Assembly (NCBI GenBank): GCA_030765045.1
Contig: CM060964.1
Location: 139,852,868 to 139,916,867 of the forward strand
DNA length: 64,000 bases
Direction of reading: 5' to 3'
Source: Tenodera sinensis
Taxonomy: Eukaryota > Arthropoda > Insecta > Mantodea > Mantidae
The position numbers and the translations under genes are program-made. Below are positions 21,690-32,330 of the stretch, in pieces; positions within the stretch are counted from its first letter, which is position 1, and each line of letters opens with the position of its first letter. The notes under the pieces are model-generated. The model saw only the letters and a list, made by a program, of their open reading frames with translations. It was not told the DNA's origin and ran no database searches.

Positions 21690-22530
21690 CTGTCCGTTCA
21701 CCAGCTCATGGTCTAAGGGGAATGAAGGGCAGGGGTGAGACATTCCACGCAGTGTAACCTGAGTTTTGTAAACTTCCATGCAAAAATTGCTCTGCTGGTC
21801 ACATTGCCAACTTAACCTCCAATATTATTCACGCTATGTTTATTCGCTGCTAATTTCTCTTAATTTCAGTTGTAAAATCCTAGTTGTCACTAGTTTTGTG
21901 TCGGTAGTAATGGTAAAAGTAATGTAGAAGCAGATAATCTTCCGCCTAAGAGTGCTGTGAAATCTGCTATGATATTGTGGTTGTAGAACAAAGAGGTTCC
22001 GAGTGAGAGTTCTGTGCATAAAACAGATCTTTATAGGATGATTGAATCAAACAAACCTAAAGAGACTCTTAAAGTGGACACATTTTTGGTTTTATTGGGC
22101 CACACTGTCGTTTACTTGCCCTCATACATGTGTGATCTCAATCCCGCAGAACTAGTTTGGGCCAAGGTAAAATGAATACTTAAAGAAAGGTAACAGTTGA
22201 CTTATTCTTATAGGAATTGCACAATATAATGCTCGAGGATGTATCACTTAAAACTGAAACAGACTGGCAGTGTTTTTTGAAAAATATAGAAAAGGCAGGA
22301 AATGATCAGTGGGAAAAAGTTGGAATGGTTGAAAACATTGTATACGTTTTATAAGCTAAATATGAGCATGAATGCACATTCCAAGGTTGGTAATATTATC
22401 ATAAACGTGATTAGAAGCACAACTTCTGTCAGATATCTCGGTTTATCTGGAATTGTTTACTGATGTACTGGCTGGCTGCCTGCATTCCTGCCAGGGACCA
22501 TGAGCTGGTGAACAAACTGTACATTCCTGC
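21690..22530 (+). mobile_element. Tc1-like element relic with inverted repeat ends
   Basis: GTTCACCAGCTCATGGTC near 21699-21716 is repeated as its exact reverse complement near 22499-22516, close to the two ends of a transposase relic. Both ends carry degenerate outer bases (CTGTCC on the left, CAGTTT on the right strand), and a TA follows the right end. Exact limits are uncertain. Confidence 0.65.
21890..22350 (+). pseudogene. Tc1-like transposase relic, C-terminal half
   Basis: Readable pieces are AMILWL..KEVPSESSVHKTDLYRMIESN, KPKETLKVDTF, HTVVYLPSYMCDLNPAELVW followed by AKVK, and WQCFLKNIEKAGNDQWEKVG. The LPxYxCxLNPxELxWAxVK block holds the third catalytic residue region of a Tc1/IS630 clade that I also see at 29873-30439 (tail only) and at 46930-47700. 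Stops and shifts are frequent. The N-terminal half is missing or unreadable. Confidence 0.75.
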
Positions 22531-22748
22531 TAAAAATATACATCTACAGTAGAAGCTAGCAAATCCAAAATTCTGGATAATTCAAACAAATTCATGATGT
22601 AGAGGAAAACATAGAAAAGTGTATCTAAAGTGTAAGGAAGGGACTTTATTATAGAACCGAACAACTACCTTTCATTTATTGGAATGAAACGTTCATTGCA
22701 CAGAAAGGTTTTACTGAACTTTACTGTAGGCAATGCACCTGTACATAT

Positions 22749-23146
22749 TGTAACAAAGTGGCAAAATTAGTCTGGTTACTTTTTTATCACTTTATTGTCT
22801 TCTAAAAATTTTACCACAAATACACAGTTTTCTTTTTGTTAGCGCAGTGTACAGTCATTCAGGCTATCACAACTCACAACTGTTCTTCGCATAACATTGC
22901 TCAGTCCTTTTAGTGTCTTTCTTCACTTCCTCTTTCTCTCTCACTCTAATTACGACATCACAATTACCCATGACGCTTGTTAAATCTTCTCACGATGACA
23001 CATACAAGCACAGCTGTGTCACACTTACTGGCACACTGATCAACTCATGTGCATAACTCAACTCTAAAACTCTGCTGTATTCTTCTCTGGTCTCCTTCTA
23101 TACTGGGAATGACGTCAAACAAACCTTTCTCGATTCCACACACACA
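22749..23146 (-). repeat. 3' LTR (minus-strand element)
   Basis: 398 bases, similar along their length to 23574-23973 with scattered substitutions and small indels. Edges were set by TG...CA and by loss of similarity. Confidence 0.75.
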
Positions 23147-23173
23147 CTGGAAATGGGGCCTGGACCTTCGTCT

Positions 23174-23573
23174 TCATTGTGTCATACACTTCTGTTCTCT
23201 GAGATAGGCATAACTGTCATCTCGGCCACTAGGTGCTTCCCCACCAATCTTGGCTAATAGCATTATCTTCATCTTTTCCATTCCAGAATTCATTTCTGTC
23301 TTCACTTCTTCCTTTACACCCTCCGTTTTCACCTCAATCTTCTGTATTGCTAAATTCACTGTTGTTACTTTGCTTCCCATGTTGTCCATGCTGGTATTCA
23401 CATTCTTCATTTTGGATTCCATTTTTGTCTTCATTCTTTCCTTTCCGGATTTTATTTCCATCTGCATTTTTATCTTTATCTGCTGCATCTGAGATTTTAT
23501 GTTCTTGAGTTTGGTTAATAATTATTTCATCATTTCGTACATGATGGCATTTACATCCTACTCCTGACACCAG
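23174..23573 (-). pseudogene. gag start of the internally deleted LTR element (coiled coil)
   Basis: Two overlapping minus-strand frames cover the interior. One (23570-23334) starts MSGVGCKCHHVRNDEIIIN, and the other (23488-23174) is rich in Lys, Met and Glu with heptad-like spacing (KMQMEIKSGKERMKTKMESK) and ends LREQKCMTQ near the 3' LTR. Charged coiled-coil N-termini are usual in insect Gypsy-group Gag proteins. The rest of gag, and all of protease, RT and integrase, are absent. Low complexity makes homology uncertain. Confidence 0.5.
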
Positions 23574-23973
23574 TGTGACAGAGTGACAGAATCAGTCTGG
23601 TTACTTTTCTATCACTTTATTGTGATCTAAAAATTTTACAACAAGTACACAGTTTTCTTCTCATCTTTAACACAGTCTACAGTCTTTTTGGCTATCGCAG
23701 CTCATAACTGTTCTTCTCAAAATCTTGCTCAGTCCTTGTAGTGTCTTTCTTCACTTCCTCTGTCTCTCATACCCTAATTACATTACATTCACCTGCAAAC
23801 CTCATTGAATCTTCTCACGACAACACTCACAGCTGTCTCATACTCACTGACTGAATCATGTGTGTAACTCAACTCTAAAACTCTGCTCTGTTCTTCTCTG
23901 GCCTCCTTATATACTGGGGATGACACCACATGGTCCTTTCACGATTACACACACACGCGCGCACACACACACA
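23574..23973 (-). repeat. 5' LTR (minus-strand element)
   Basis: 400 bases matching 22749-23146. Its outer end contains a CA/CG dinucleotide run (ACACACACGCGCGCACAC). Confidence 0.75.
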
Positions 23974-24379
23974 GGAAATGACTCGTTTAGAAGTCTTGAG
24001 AACGTTTCCAAAATCCCTTTTGTTTCTGGCACTTCAATTGTTGACAGTCACATACACAAAGCAGTTGCACAAGGCTGCCTGACCTTGGAGACCTTTGCCC
24101 ACTCGCCAACATGGCATGTGGTGTGGGTTGGCCCCATCCATGCTTTGTTGTGCGCCAAGCCTGACATCACAGTATTTAAGTAAATGCACTCTTACTTCCA
24201 GCGACAAACTATTTCATTGGATGAAGTTGCAGATTGTATCAGGTTGAGTGGAAGCTTTTAGCAGTATAGAAAAATAATTGTTTACAACATATTTGATATT
24301 TTTTATGAAAATGAGTTAATGAAGTCAGTCCTGTACCTGTGAACTACAGAATGAAAGAATGTAAAATCAAATACTAAAG

Positions 24380-24757
24380 TGGTCAAAAGATTACATGACT
24401 TATTTAAGGACTTTTAAGAAAAATACATCAGTACTAAAGCATGTTGTCCATTATTGGATATGTGTGATTTGTAATGGTAGTCACAGGAACAAATGCAGCT
24501 ATGGAGAGAATGTTTTCTCATATGGAATCTTTGTGGACAGAAGAGAAGAACCATTTAACTATCAAGACTCTGAAGGCATTTAATTTATTCAAGGCACATG
24601 TTGATAAGCTGCATATTCATTTTATGAGACAAGATGTCTTATGTTTTCAGATAAACATGATTGTAATATTTGAGATACTGTACAACTGTAATGATGAGTA
24701 CTTGAGTGCTGCATTTAACTTATGTTTGAAATTTTTATATGTCACTTATGTGTTATT
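24380..24757 (+). pseudogene. hAT transposase dimerisation-region relic
   Basis: The frame from 24474 gives GTNAAMERMFSHMESLWTEE followed by KNHLTIKTLKAFNLFKAHVD. It matches the TNAsvERvFS...WTdeKnrl..etvka C-terminal pattern of hAT transposases. Only this end is readable. LINE-B inserted directly after it at 24757, so the hAT copy is older than LINE-B. Confidence 0.75.
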
Positions 24758-25128
24758 GGGGTAGTAAGGGGTAGTGATGCGCCTCCTATAGCCTCTCCTA
24801 CCCAATTCCCATCCTCATCCTGCCCGTGGTGCACCCTGCTTTTAACAGATGAGGCTCTGGGGACCGAATCACAGCGGTATAACTGTTTCATCTAAAATGG
24901 AGAAATGTCATTTACATATGTGCTGGCCTATCACAGCACAACAGCGTCCCTAAGAGGCACATGAGGGGAAGGTCGGTGGATCTAAATACCACCTATTTAG
25001 TCCTCCCGGCTAGGTCCGATGGACCCGTTGACCAACGATAGGTGTGGTCCCCCTTGCAAAATGGGGGTTTAAGTCGGGTGATGTAACTGCCACATTGTAA
25101 AACTGGTGCCCATTAAGAAAACAGTTAC

Positions 25129-27198
25129 ATGAAAGCCACATACATGAATATGAGTGCTAAAGATAAACATTCCGGAGTTAAAACTGTCCCCCAATCGGAT
25201 CTCCGGGTGGGGACATCTTTAGGCAAATTTCATCACAACAATTCCAGTACTTTAAGAATTCTACAATGGAATGCAGGAGGCATGTCCCAGCCTAAAAAAC
25301 AAGAGCTAATGAAAATATTAAAAGACCAAGATATAGATGTCTTCACAGTACAAGAAGCCAATATATCAGAAAAACAGGAAATATACTTTGAAATGGATCA
25401 GTACACTACACATATACTTCCAAAAGCTCGTCAAATAGCAAGTGGTATTCTTGCAGGAATTAAAAGAAATATGAAAGCTACTATCCAAATCCAAAAAACA
25501 ATGGAAGAACAAGATAAATCAGAAATAGTTAAAATTGAAGTATGGAAAAGTAACTACCACTATAGAATTTACAGTATCTACAATCCTCCAGACAATACAC
25601 TAGATCTAAATTCTATTCCCATAGAACCCAAAAGTATTTTAATAGGTGATTTTAATGCACACTCCCCTAGGTGGGGCTACAGAGATATAAATTCACCAGG
25701 AAGAGTCATAGAAGACCTATTAAACTCATCAACAATGGAATTAATATTTAATCCAAATGATCCACCCACTTACCTTCATTATAATGGTTCAGGTACAAAT
25801 CCTGATCTTCTGATGGTGTCATCTGACATAATTGACAATACAAAAAGAGAAATAATAGAAGACCCAGGTTCAGGCCACAGAATCACCATAAACTCCATAA
25901 GAGGTCTAATAAATAAAAGTAACAAACCAAAAATTAAAACTTCTTGGAATTTTAAAAAAGCAGATTGGTCCAGTTTCCAAAATGAGATAGAAGGGAAGTG
26001 TAATATACTGTTAGAATCAGAGTTCAAGTCAACAGATGAACTGAATAAAAAAATTTGTGAAATATTATTGACAGCAGCCAAAACACATATCCCCAAAGGA
26101 AAGTTAAAGAAATATAGCTACTTTTGGTCTCCATCTTTATCTAAGTTAAAACACGAAAGAAATATAGCAAGAGTCAAAGCCGAAAGAACCAAGTGTCCAG
26201 AAGATGTACAAAACTGGAGAAGAAAAGCAGCCATTTTTAAGAAAGAATTAATTACAGCAAAGAGGGCCAGTTTCACAAATTTTGTAGAACATATGGACTA
26301 TAGGAAAGATGGAAATAAAATATACCAATTCCTTAATAAAACAAAATTATCAAAAAATACAACTGAACCATTAAAACATAATAACAAAAGCTTAACTACA
26401 GATAGGGAAATAGCAGAATCCCTTAACAAGTTTTATGCTCAGTCACAAAGAATACCCCAAGCGTATAAAAAACAAGATAAGGCTATCCAAAAAACTATCA
26501 GAGAAACTAATAAGCCAAAAGATATACGAAATGATATTTTTATTCAGGATTTTAACGAAACAGAACTGGATTTAGCAATAGAACAATTACAGAACAAAAA
26601 ATCTCCAGGACCTGACAATATCCACCCAGAGTTTATTAAACACCTTGGCAGGAAAGGAAAAGAAATCCTACTTAAACTGTATAACACGTGTTGGAGAATG
26701 ACTGTACCTTCCGACTGGAAAAAAGCCATTATCATCCCGATTTTAAAGAAAAACAAACCTTCAAACAATATTAATAGTTTCAGGCCAATATCTTTGACCA
26801 GTGTTATTGCAAAAGTGATGGAAAGAATGGTGGCATCTAGACTTAACTGGTTCCTAGAATATTACAACTTAATTAATAGTTCACAGACCGGCTTCAGACA
26901 GAATCATAGTACAAGTGAAAATGTACTCCTACTAAGCCAAGACATCAAGGAAGCTTTCAATAGAAAGGAGGACACCTTAAGAGTATTCATTGATTTTAAA
27001 TCAGCATATGACTCAGTCTGGAGAAACAAATTAATTGAGAAGTTGCAATCAATGGGTGTGAAAAGTAACATGCTTAAGTGGATAACTCAGTTTATTTCAC
27101 AAAGATTTTGTGCCACAAAATATAATACATACATTTCCAAATATAAACAAACACACAGAGGACTTCCACAAGGTGCTGTTCTGAGCACAACACTCTTT

Positions 27199-27239
<41 letters not shown>

Positions 27240-28914
27240 GACCTTCCATCAATAATAAAAACTTTAGAAACCAAAATTGCTTTATTTGCCGACGATGTAG
27301 TCATTTGGACTTCAGGCTCTCCAAAAAAACCTGAATTAATTAAAGACAGAATAGAAACAGCCCTAAACAAAGTACATGAATGGAGCTCCAAAAACCTCAT
27401 GACTATCAATGTGGAAAAAACAAATTATGAATTATTTACACTAAAATACAAACCAGTTAATATTAACATAAATTATAATGGTAAACCACTCAAAGCAGTT
27501 GATGATGCCAAATACTTAGGCATCACTTTCGACAGAAAGCTAAGTTGGAAAAAACATATAACAAACATCTCAGAAAAGGTTGAAAAGAAACTGCAAATCC
27601 TGAAAAGGTTAGCTGGTGCTAAATGGGGCTGCTCAAGGAGAGTCCTTAACACAACATACAAAGTGTATGTTAAACCAAACCTCTTGTACTGTTCTGAAGC
27701 TTTAATAACAGCAGCAAATGCTAACATCAATAAACTTGAACAAATACAAAATCAGGTTCTTCGCCTAATCACTGGAGCAGTTAAATCCACACCTATCGAT
27801 GCCATGCTTGCCTTAAAACGGACCCCATCAATAGCAACAAAAATAGAAGAACAAGCATTGCTCCAACACGAGAAAATGTTACGACTGCCAAACTTTAAAT
27901 GGACAAAAGAGAACCTCCCCCCTTCAATCCTTAAAACTCATAGTAGTTTCCTAGAAAAGGTAACACAGATTAAATCGAAATTGAACATTCCTAACACCAG
28001 AGAAAATCCATTGGAAATTGCAACCTACCTTCAGTTTGGAATTAATAGAGGAAATAAGTAAATCAGACACACCAAAAGAAATACAAAAACTTCTAGCTCT
28101 GGAAACAATCAGTATTAGGTATCTCACAGAAGAATGGCTGCACATATATACTGATGGATCCTCCAAGGAAAACCTTACTGGAGCTGGAGTTATGTGTTCA
28201 CATTTTTCCTTTTATCATTCTGTTGGCAGAGACACAACAAATTATGATGGAGAAATAGAGGCTATACACATTGCTCTCCGACAATTATTAAATCTTCCCT
28301 TAAATAAATTTAACAAGGCAGTATTTCTTTCAGATTCTAAAGCTGCAATTCAGGGAATATGTTCAAATACTACAAAGAAGTCAACAAAAATTAGAGAATG
28401 CTACAAAATGTTAACACAACTCCAAAAAGTTAATAAGACTGTTCATCTCCAATGGATTCCAGCACACTGTGGAGTCATGGGGAACGAAGCTGCAGACTCA
28501 CTTGCAAAGAAAGGCACAACAATAAAACAAAAGTCTAAATTCAATTTCTCATATTCCTCAATAAAACGCTTGATCATTAAAAAATTTTCTCATTCATATC
28601 TACAAGAAATAGAAACAAATGCCAAAGATAAAAAATGGATTACACTACTTTCCAACCAAGATATAATCCCCCAGAGACCAAGGAAAACAGCGGTTGCAGC
28701 CTTCCGACTATTGACAAATCACGACTGCTTAGCAAGTCATCTCTACAGAATAGGTATCTCAGCCTCACCAATATGTGTCCTGTGTAACGATCCAGCAGAA
28801 ATGAACGAAGACCACTTGAAAACCTGTGAAGCATTAAGATCAGAAGGAACTACAGTTCAAAAGTATTGGAAAGCACGAATGCTAATGGCTTCATTGCCAG
28901 ATGCAAGGCACTAG
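25129..28914 (+). pseudogene. LINE-B ORF: endonuclease, reverse transcriptase, RNase H (two frameshifts)
   Basis: About 1,260 codons in three frames. Endonuclease: LRILQWNAGGMSQPKKQEL, TVQEANIS, GDFNAHSPRWGY, PDLLMVSS and a final SGHRIT. RT: KKSPGPDNIHPEFIK, WKKAIIIPILKKNKPSNN, FRPISLTSVIAKVMERM, GFRQNHSTSENVL, VFIDFKSAYDSVW, GLPQGAVLSTTLFN and LFADDVVIW with the catalytic FADD. RNase H: HIYTDGSSKENLTGAG, EIEAIH, FLSDSKAAIQG and WIPAHCGVMGNEAADSLAKK, with all acidic residues present. C-terminal finger: CVLCNDPAEMNEDHLKTC. The frame breaks at an expanded AT run (27202-27236) and again by one base near 28025-28050. Confidence 0.92.
27202..27236 (+). repeat. (AT)17 expansion inside the LINE-B RT domain
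   Basis: The run begins at the Ile codon after FN in the conserved LFNIYINDLP block. Reading resumes with AATGACCTTCC (NDLPS). A short AT run of 9 bases is enough to encode Ile-Tyr-Ile; here it is 35 bases. The difference is not a multiple of three, so the frame is lost and a TAA follows. Confidence 0.9.
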
Positions 28915-28941
28915 AAAACAACAACAACAACTTGTGTTATT

Positions 28942-29695
28942 AAATTTATACTATTTAAGATTTTCCAGAAATATCTAGTTTTGTTGTTATCCTTTTTTAT
29001 TACTAAAATGTGTACAACACCCAGAGGGGAGTGCCATTTTAGTAGAAATCTAGTCTCACAGAACAAAAAAAAATAGTTAAAACTCATCAGTGTGCAAATT
29101 GTAAGGCAGAGTTCTAATAGTGCAGTCTGTTTGGCTTGTTCTACCTAATGAGCTTACCTGTACATCAGTGACCCGCAAAATATAATGTATTTCTGGAGGT
29201 GATGGCAGAACTGCTGTACATTGAAAGCTTGGATGATTCCATTGATTTTACACAGCTGATATACAAAGAGTAACTTCATTGCTAATTTCCAGTGTCAAGA
29301 AAACCTAAACTCTTGCACGATGTAATATTGTCACTCAAACCACAATAATTTCCAGGTTTGCTGTTCCATAATACATAAATAATTAAGTTGAAGGAAAAAC
29401 TTATCCCCCAAAAGTATATAATAACTTAACTTTTTTGGTTAATGCAACCAAGAACACAATGGCAATGAAAGCCCGTATTTTGTCCTTTTAACATAAAAGC
29501 CTGATTATTGCCAAAATACTAAAACTCTTCCTGAGTCGCATATATTTTCAAAGACAAAATTTATCCTTTTGTCCAGTTTTTTGGTAGTTCCTTGATAGCT
29601 CTTCTAGATTTCACAGTAATCTCAGTTTTTACAAGGACACTAAATAGCAGGATTAGTGCTTCTGTACATACAGAAGCATTAAAAATCCTGCCATC
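28942..29695 (+). other. Intron stretch, nothing recognised
   Basis: AT-rich sequence between the LINE-B target duplication and the Tc1 derivative. It may include further remains of the hAT copy interrupted by LINE-B. Confidence 0.45.
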
Positions 29696-29697
29696 TA

Positions 29698-29725
29698 CAG
29701 TCCGTCTGGTCTAAGTTGGAACATG
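29698..29725 (+). repeat. Left TIR of Tc1-type element
   Basis: 28 bases, paired with 30673-30700. It starts with CAGT, as Tc1-like ends do. Confidence 0.88.
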
Positions 29726-29872
29726 ACCTACCCCTCCCTGTGATAGGGGAGGGATGACAACACATCACCACGGCTATCCGCGACTGCCTAGTCTGCGTCC
29801 GTTGGTGATAGGTGTTTTGATGACTGTACGGGCTGCTTATGTACATATAGCCCTTAATTTTGAAAGTGAAAT

Positions 29873-30439
29873 ATGGAAATGCTGGTGATGTGTTTAGTCC
29901 TGCTCATTGTGTTGACAATCGTAGTGTTCCAAGCTGGTGTTGGAAGAAAGGGGAAACCTCTTCAGTCTGATGCACGGGAAGTTGTATGTTTGGTACATAA
30001 GTGTTTTGCTGATGGACTGGAGGCGTTAACATTGAGTAAACCAACAATATCCGTGACACAAGTCATGGAAAGAACCGCCGCAGCTACTGGTGCATCTCGC
30101 TCTTCAATATACAGAATTTTGCAAGAAAAGAAGAAAGCAGACGAAAATGGGACCGCTGTTAGAACACCAGGAAGGAAACGACCAAACAGACAACCAAAAA
30201 GCACAGCAGTCGATTCATTTACAAAGGCGGCTATTCGTAGAACAATTTATAGGTTGTACATATCACATTTCTTGCCCGAAAATTGGAAGGCTGTCTGTGA
30301 GCATGTGAAGCGCGTAGAAGAAATGTATTGGAAAAAAGACAGATTAATGGACGATATATTGGACAGTTTCATCATAAATTTAGAAGACAGTTACTCTGAA
30401 TCGGAAGATGGGTGTGAAGACTGCGGATGTGATCCATGA
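29873..30439 (+). CDS. Internally deleted Tc1-type transposase: HTH domain fused in frame to C-terminal tail
   Basis: 188 codons without a break. Residues 24-60 (GRKGKPLQSDAREVVCLVHK) and 62-86 (ISVTQVMERTAAATGASRSS followed by IYRIL) form the N-terminal helix-turn-helix of a Tc1/IS630 clade. Residues 117-128 (FTKAAIRRTIYRLY) normally lead to the catalytic region. Here the frame passes straight to the tail (PENWKAVCEHVKRVEEMYWK, then IINLEDSYSESEDG), which normally follows the third catalytic residue. The DDE core is absent, so the product could bind element ends but not cut. The first ATG adds a hydrophobic stretch (residues 3-20) that looks like a membrane segment but probably comes from 5'UTR. 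Role as repressor is speculation. Confidence 0.8.
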   Translation: MEMLVMCLVLLIVLTIVVFQAGVGRKGKPLQSDAREVVCLVHKCFADGLEALTLSKPTISVTQVMERTAAATGASRSSIYRILQEKKKADENGTAVRTPGRKRPNRQPKSTAVDSFTKAAIRRTIYRLYISHFLPENWKAVCEHVKRVEEMYWKKDRLMDDILDSFIINLEDSYSESEDGCEDCGCDP

Positions 30440-30672
30440 AGCCGAAGACCTTACCGGCTTCCCAGGACCCTCCAAGGAAACCTTCATGGACGGGATCTCT
30501 GCACTACTTCTATCTAACAGCAGTTCTTAAAGTGCCGCTCTCTGATAGCTGCGATATAGTCAGGCAGTCAATCGCACCATTGCATGTTGCATGGAACCGA
30601 TGCGAAATGGGATTCAGCAGTCATGGAGTAACCACAACAGCGTGGGCAGTAGTGCGTTCTCTCTCTAATTCC

Positions 30673-30700
30673 CATGTTTCAACATAAACCAAACGAACTG
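30673..30700 (-). repeat. Right TIR of Tc1-type element
   Basis: 28 bases, reverse complement of the left TIR with five or six differences, followed by TA. Confidence 0.88.
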
Positions 30701-30702
30701 TA

Positions 30703-31609
30703 GTGCCCTTAATTTTTTTGTGTATATTTATGCCAACAGGTGTATGTGAATCAGCAAGTTCAGTCATCCTTTATTTTTTTGTTTCTTTCTTTTATTTTTT
30801 ATATTTTTTAATTATATTTTTTCCGAGTGTATGATTGGCACTAAAGGTCTGTGTTTTAACCGTCTCTCCCAATTTTTGGCGTTACCTTCCCACACTTCAT
30901 GAAAATGGAGAGTGACAAAGAGTTCATTATTGAATTTAGTATTTATTGTTACAGTTCATTTCTTGTTGATTTTCAGTGCTAGACTTTTTTTTATGTGTTC
31001 AAAAAAATCAAGGGCATAACATAAGGCAAGTATGTTCAAGATTTTAATATAAGGGATAATCGGAGAGTAAAATGTCCATTGTTAAGCTCTGAAAACATGA
31101 GTTTCATTCTTACCATCTTTATTTATCTAACTGAACACTTCATTTTGACACTTATAAAAATAGATGGAAAAAAGGAACTTATATTTTTAAATAACCTGAA
31201 TGTTAAGAGGTTAAGGTAGCCAAAGAGAACTTCTCACACGTAAAATCAGAGTAAGTATCAAAATGTATCTAATTCTAGTTTCATTACATAGGAGCTAACG
31301 TAGGCATTTTACCAAGCATGTACGTTGGTTCAGAAATGGAGAGAATTTCAGTATACTACTGGGTGTTCTACATAGAGCAGAACATAGAGCATAGGGTTCT
31401 CAGCCGGCTGGTGGTGAAATGCAAGGTTTTAGTGTAAGTTTAACTCCTGTAATTGTGTCACGTGTTTGTTATAGTTGATGCAATACTGTGTGTATTAAGC
31501 AAAGTGGCTGTATTTGTGTGCTGGTAGTTTGTTCCCCAAAAAGCAATTATGTATAATTCATACATCTCTACAGAACCCCCAATTTAACCCTCTGCAATTT
31601 TTATCTATC
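30703..31609 (+). other. Intron stretch, no gene seen
   Basis: T-rich and AT-rich sequence. No recognisable frame or repeat boundary. Confidence 0.5.
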
Positions 31610-31820
31610 AAGGGGATCAATAGAGAAAGTTTACAAAACAAATCCAGACACTTTAGAGGAACTTAAAGATAACATCCGTCAAGGAATTGCTGTATTTTCC
31701 TTCGAGGGAAGTGCCGTGTGTAATGGTCACTTCTCTAAGCAGTTGCCAGAAATGCTTGAGCAGCAAAGAAAGACACTTTCAACATCTCCTGGCTTGATAT
31801 ATGTGAGGCTCTTATTTTAA
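31610..31820 (+). pseudogene. Tc1/mariner-type transposase C-terminal fragment
   Basis: The frame gives VYKTNPDTLEELKDNIRQGI and, further on, a degraded LPEMLEQQ region with CNGHF in place of the usual GGHFEHLL ending. VYxTxPxTLEELKxxI is the tail pattern of a group of arthropod IS630-type transposases, seen again on the minus strand near 43500-43710. Only about 60 residues remain. Confidence 0.6.
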
Positions 31821-32092
31821 GTGTTCACTGTTTGTTTGTATGTCAGAAATAACTAATGTGATAAATCACAGTGTATTTAGTGTGAATGCACTGTCACCCA
31901 ACAGTGTGCATATCAAGCAACACTACTGACCAGTTCTGCTGCATGCTGATCAACCAGTATATACAGATACAAATTTATTTAGATACAGTCATCCTATAAA
32001 TGGAAAGAATTCTCAGTGACACATAGATAAAAGTCTGAGGGTGTTGTTGGTTCTTTTTTTTTTTTTCTTTTTCTTTTTCTTTTCTTTCTTTC

Positions 32093-32330
32093 CTGCTTCT
32101 GTATTGTGGTGGTAGCATATCTGCCTCACATCCAAAAGGTCCTGAGTTCAAATCTCGGTTAGGGTGAGTTATCTGGATAAGGTTTTTTTCCAAGGTTTTC
32201 CCTTATCCTGAGAAGACGAATGTCGGGGTAACTTTATGGACTTCGGGCTCTTATGAGCATCATTTCACTAATTTCATTCATTCATCATGCGATATGACAT
32301 TACATTGGAGGATATTAATACAAAAAAAAA
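32093..32330 (+). mobile_element. tRNA-derived SINE
   Basis: The B box reads AGTTCAAATCTCGG after TGGTGGTAGCATATCTGCCT. The body shares TTTTCCCTTATCCTGAGAAG and GACGAATGTC with the SINE at 45578-45820, and it ends TTGGAGGATATTAATAC followed by nine A. A T/C-rich tract lies just upstream. I found no certain target duplication. Confidence 0.85.

Larger units (their letters stand above)
22749..23973 (-). mobile_element. LTR retrotransposon with nearly all of the interior missing
   Basis: Two direct repeats of about 400 bases (22749-23146 and 23574-23973) share TCAGTCTGGTTACTTTT-type sequence and run through to a CA-rich end. Only 427 bases lie between them. Read on the minus strand the LTRs begin TGTGTG and end TGTCACA. 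The base after the 5' LTR is followed by TGGTGTCAGGAGTAGGAT, which has the TGG start of a primer binding site and may match tRNA-Leu. Only a gag start is left. No clear target duplication was found. The LTRs have diverged visibly, so the insertion is old. Confidence 0.8.
24758..28932 (+). mobile_element. LINE-B: full-length single-ORF RNase-H LINE with TSDs
   Basis: TGTGTTATT is found at 24749-24757 and 28933-28941. Between them are a 371-base 5'UTR, one ORF with endonuclease, RT, RNase H and a C2HC finger, and, directly after the stop codon, an (AAC)n tail. There is no separate gag-like ORF1. The 5'UTR contains a block (CCAACGATAGGTGTGG and neighbours) shared with the composite element at 59468. 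Single-ORF layout with RNase H suggests the I/Ingi side of the LINE tree, which is inference. Two frameshifts are the only obvious damage, so the copy is young. Confidence 0.9.
29698..30700 (+). mobile_element. Non-autonomous Tc1/IS630-type element with 28-bp TIRs and TA duplication
   Basis: The first 28 bases (starting CAGTCCGTCTGGTCTAAG) match the reverse complement of the last 28 (starting CAGTTCGTTTGGTTTATG) at 22 or 23 positions. TA flanks both ends (29696-29697, 30701-30702). The 1,003-bp element carries one intact ORF made from the two ends of a transposase with the catalytic core missing. Confidence 0.9.

Noticed and set aside
23233..23508. Ser/Phe-rich plus-strand frames, possible membrane proteins
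   Set aside because: Complement of the coiled-coil gag start of the minus-strand LTR element.
26544..26768. Minus-strand frames inside LINE-B (also 25779-26096, 27473-27730)
   Set aside because: Shadows of the LINE-B ORF on the opposite strand.
32040..32100. Target duplication for the SINE at 32093
   Set aside because: The flanks are T/C-rich simple sequence, so short matches such as GTTCTTTT are not informative.
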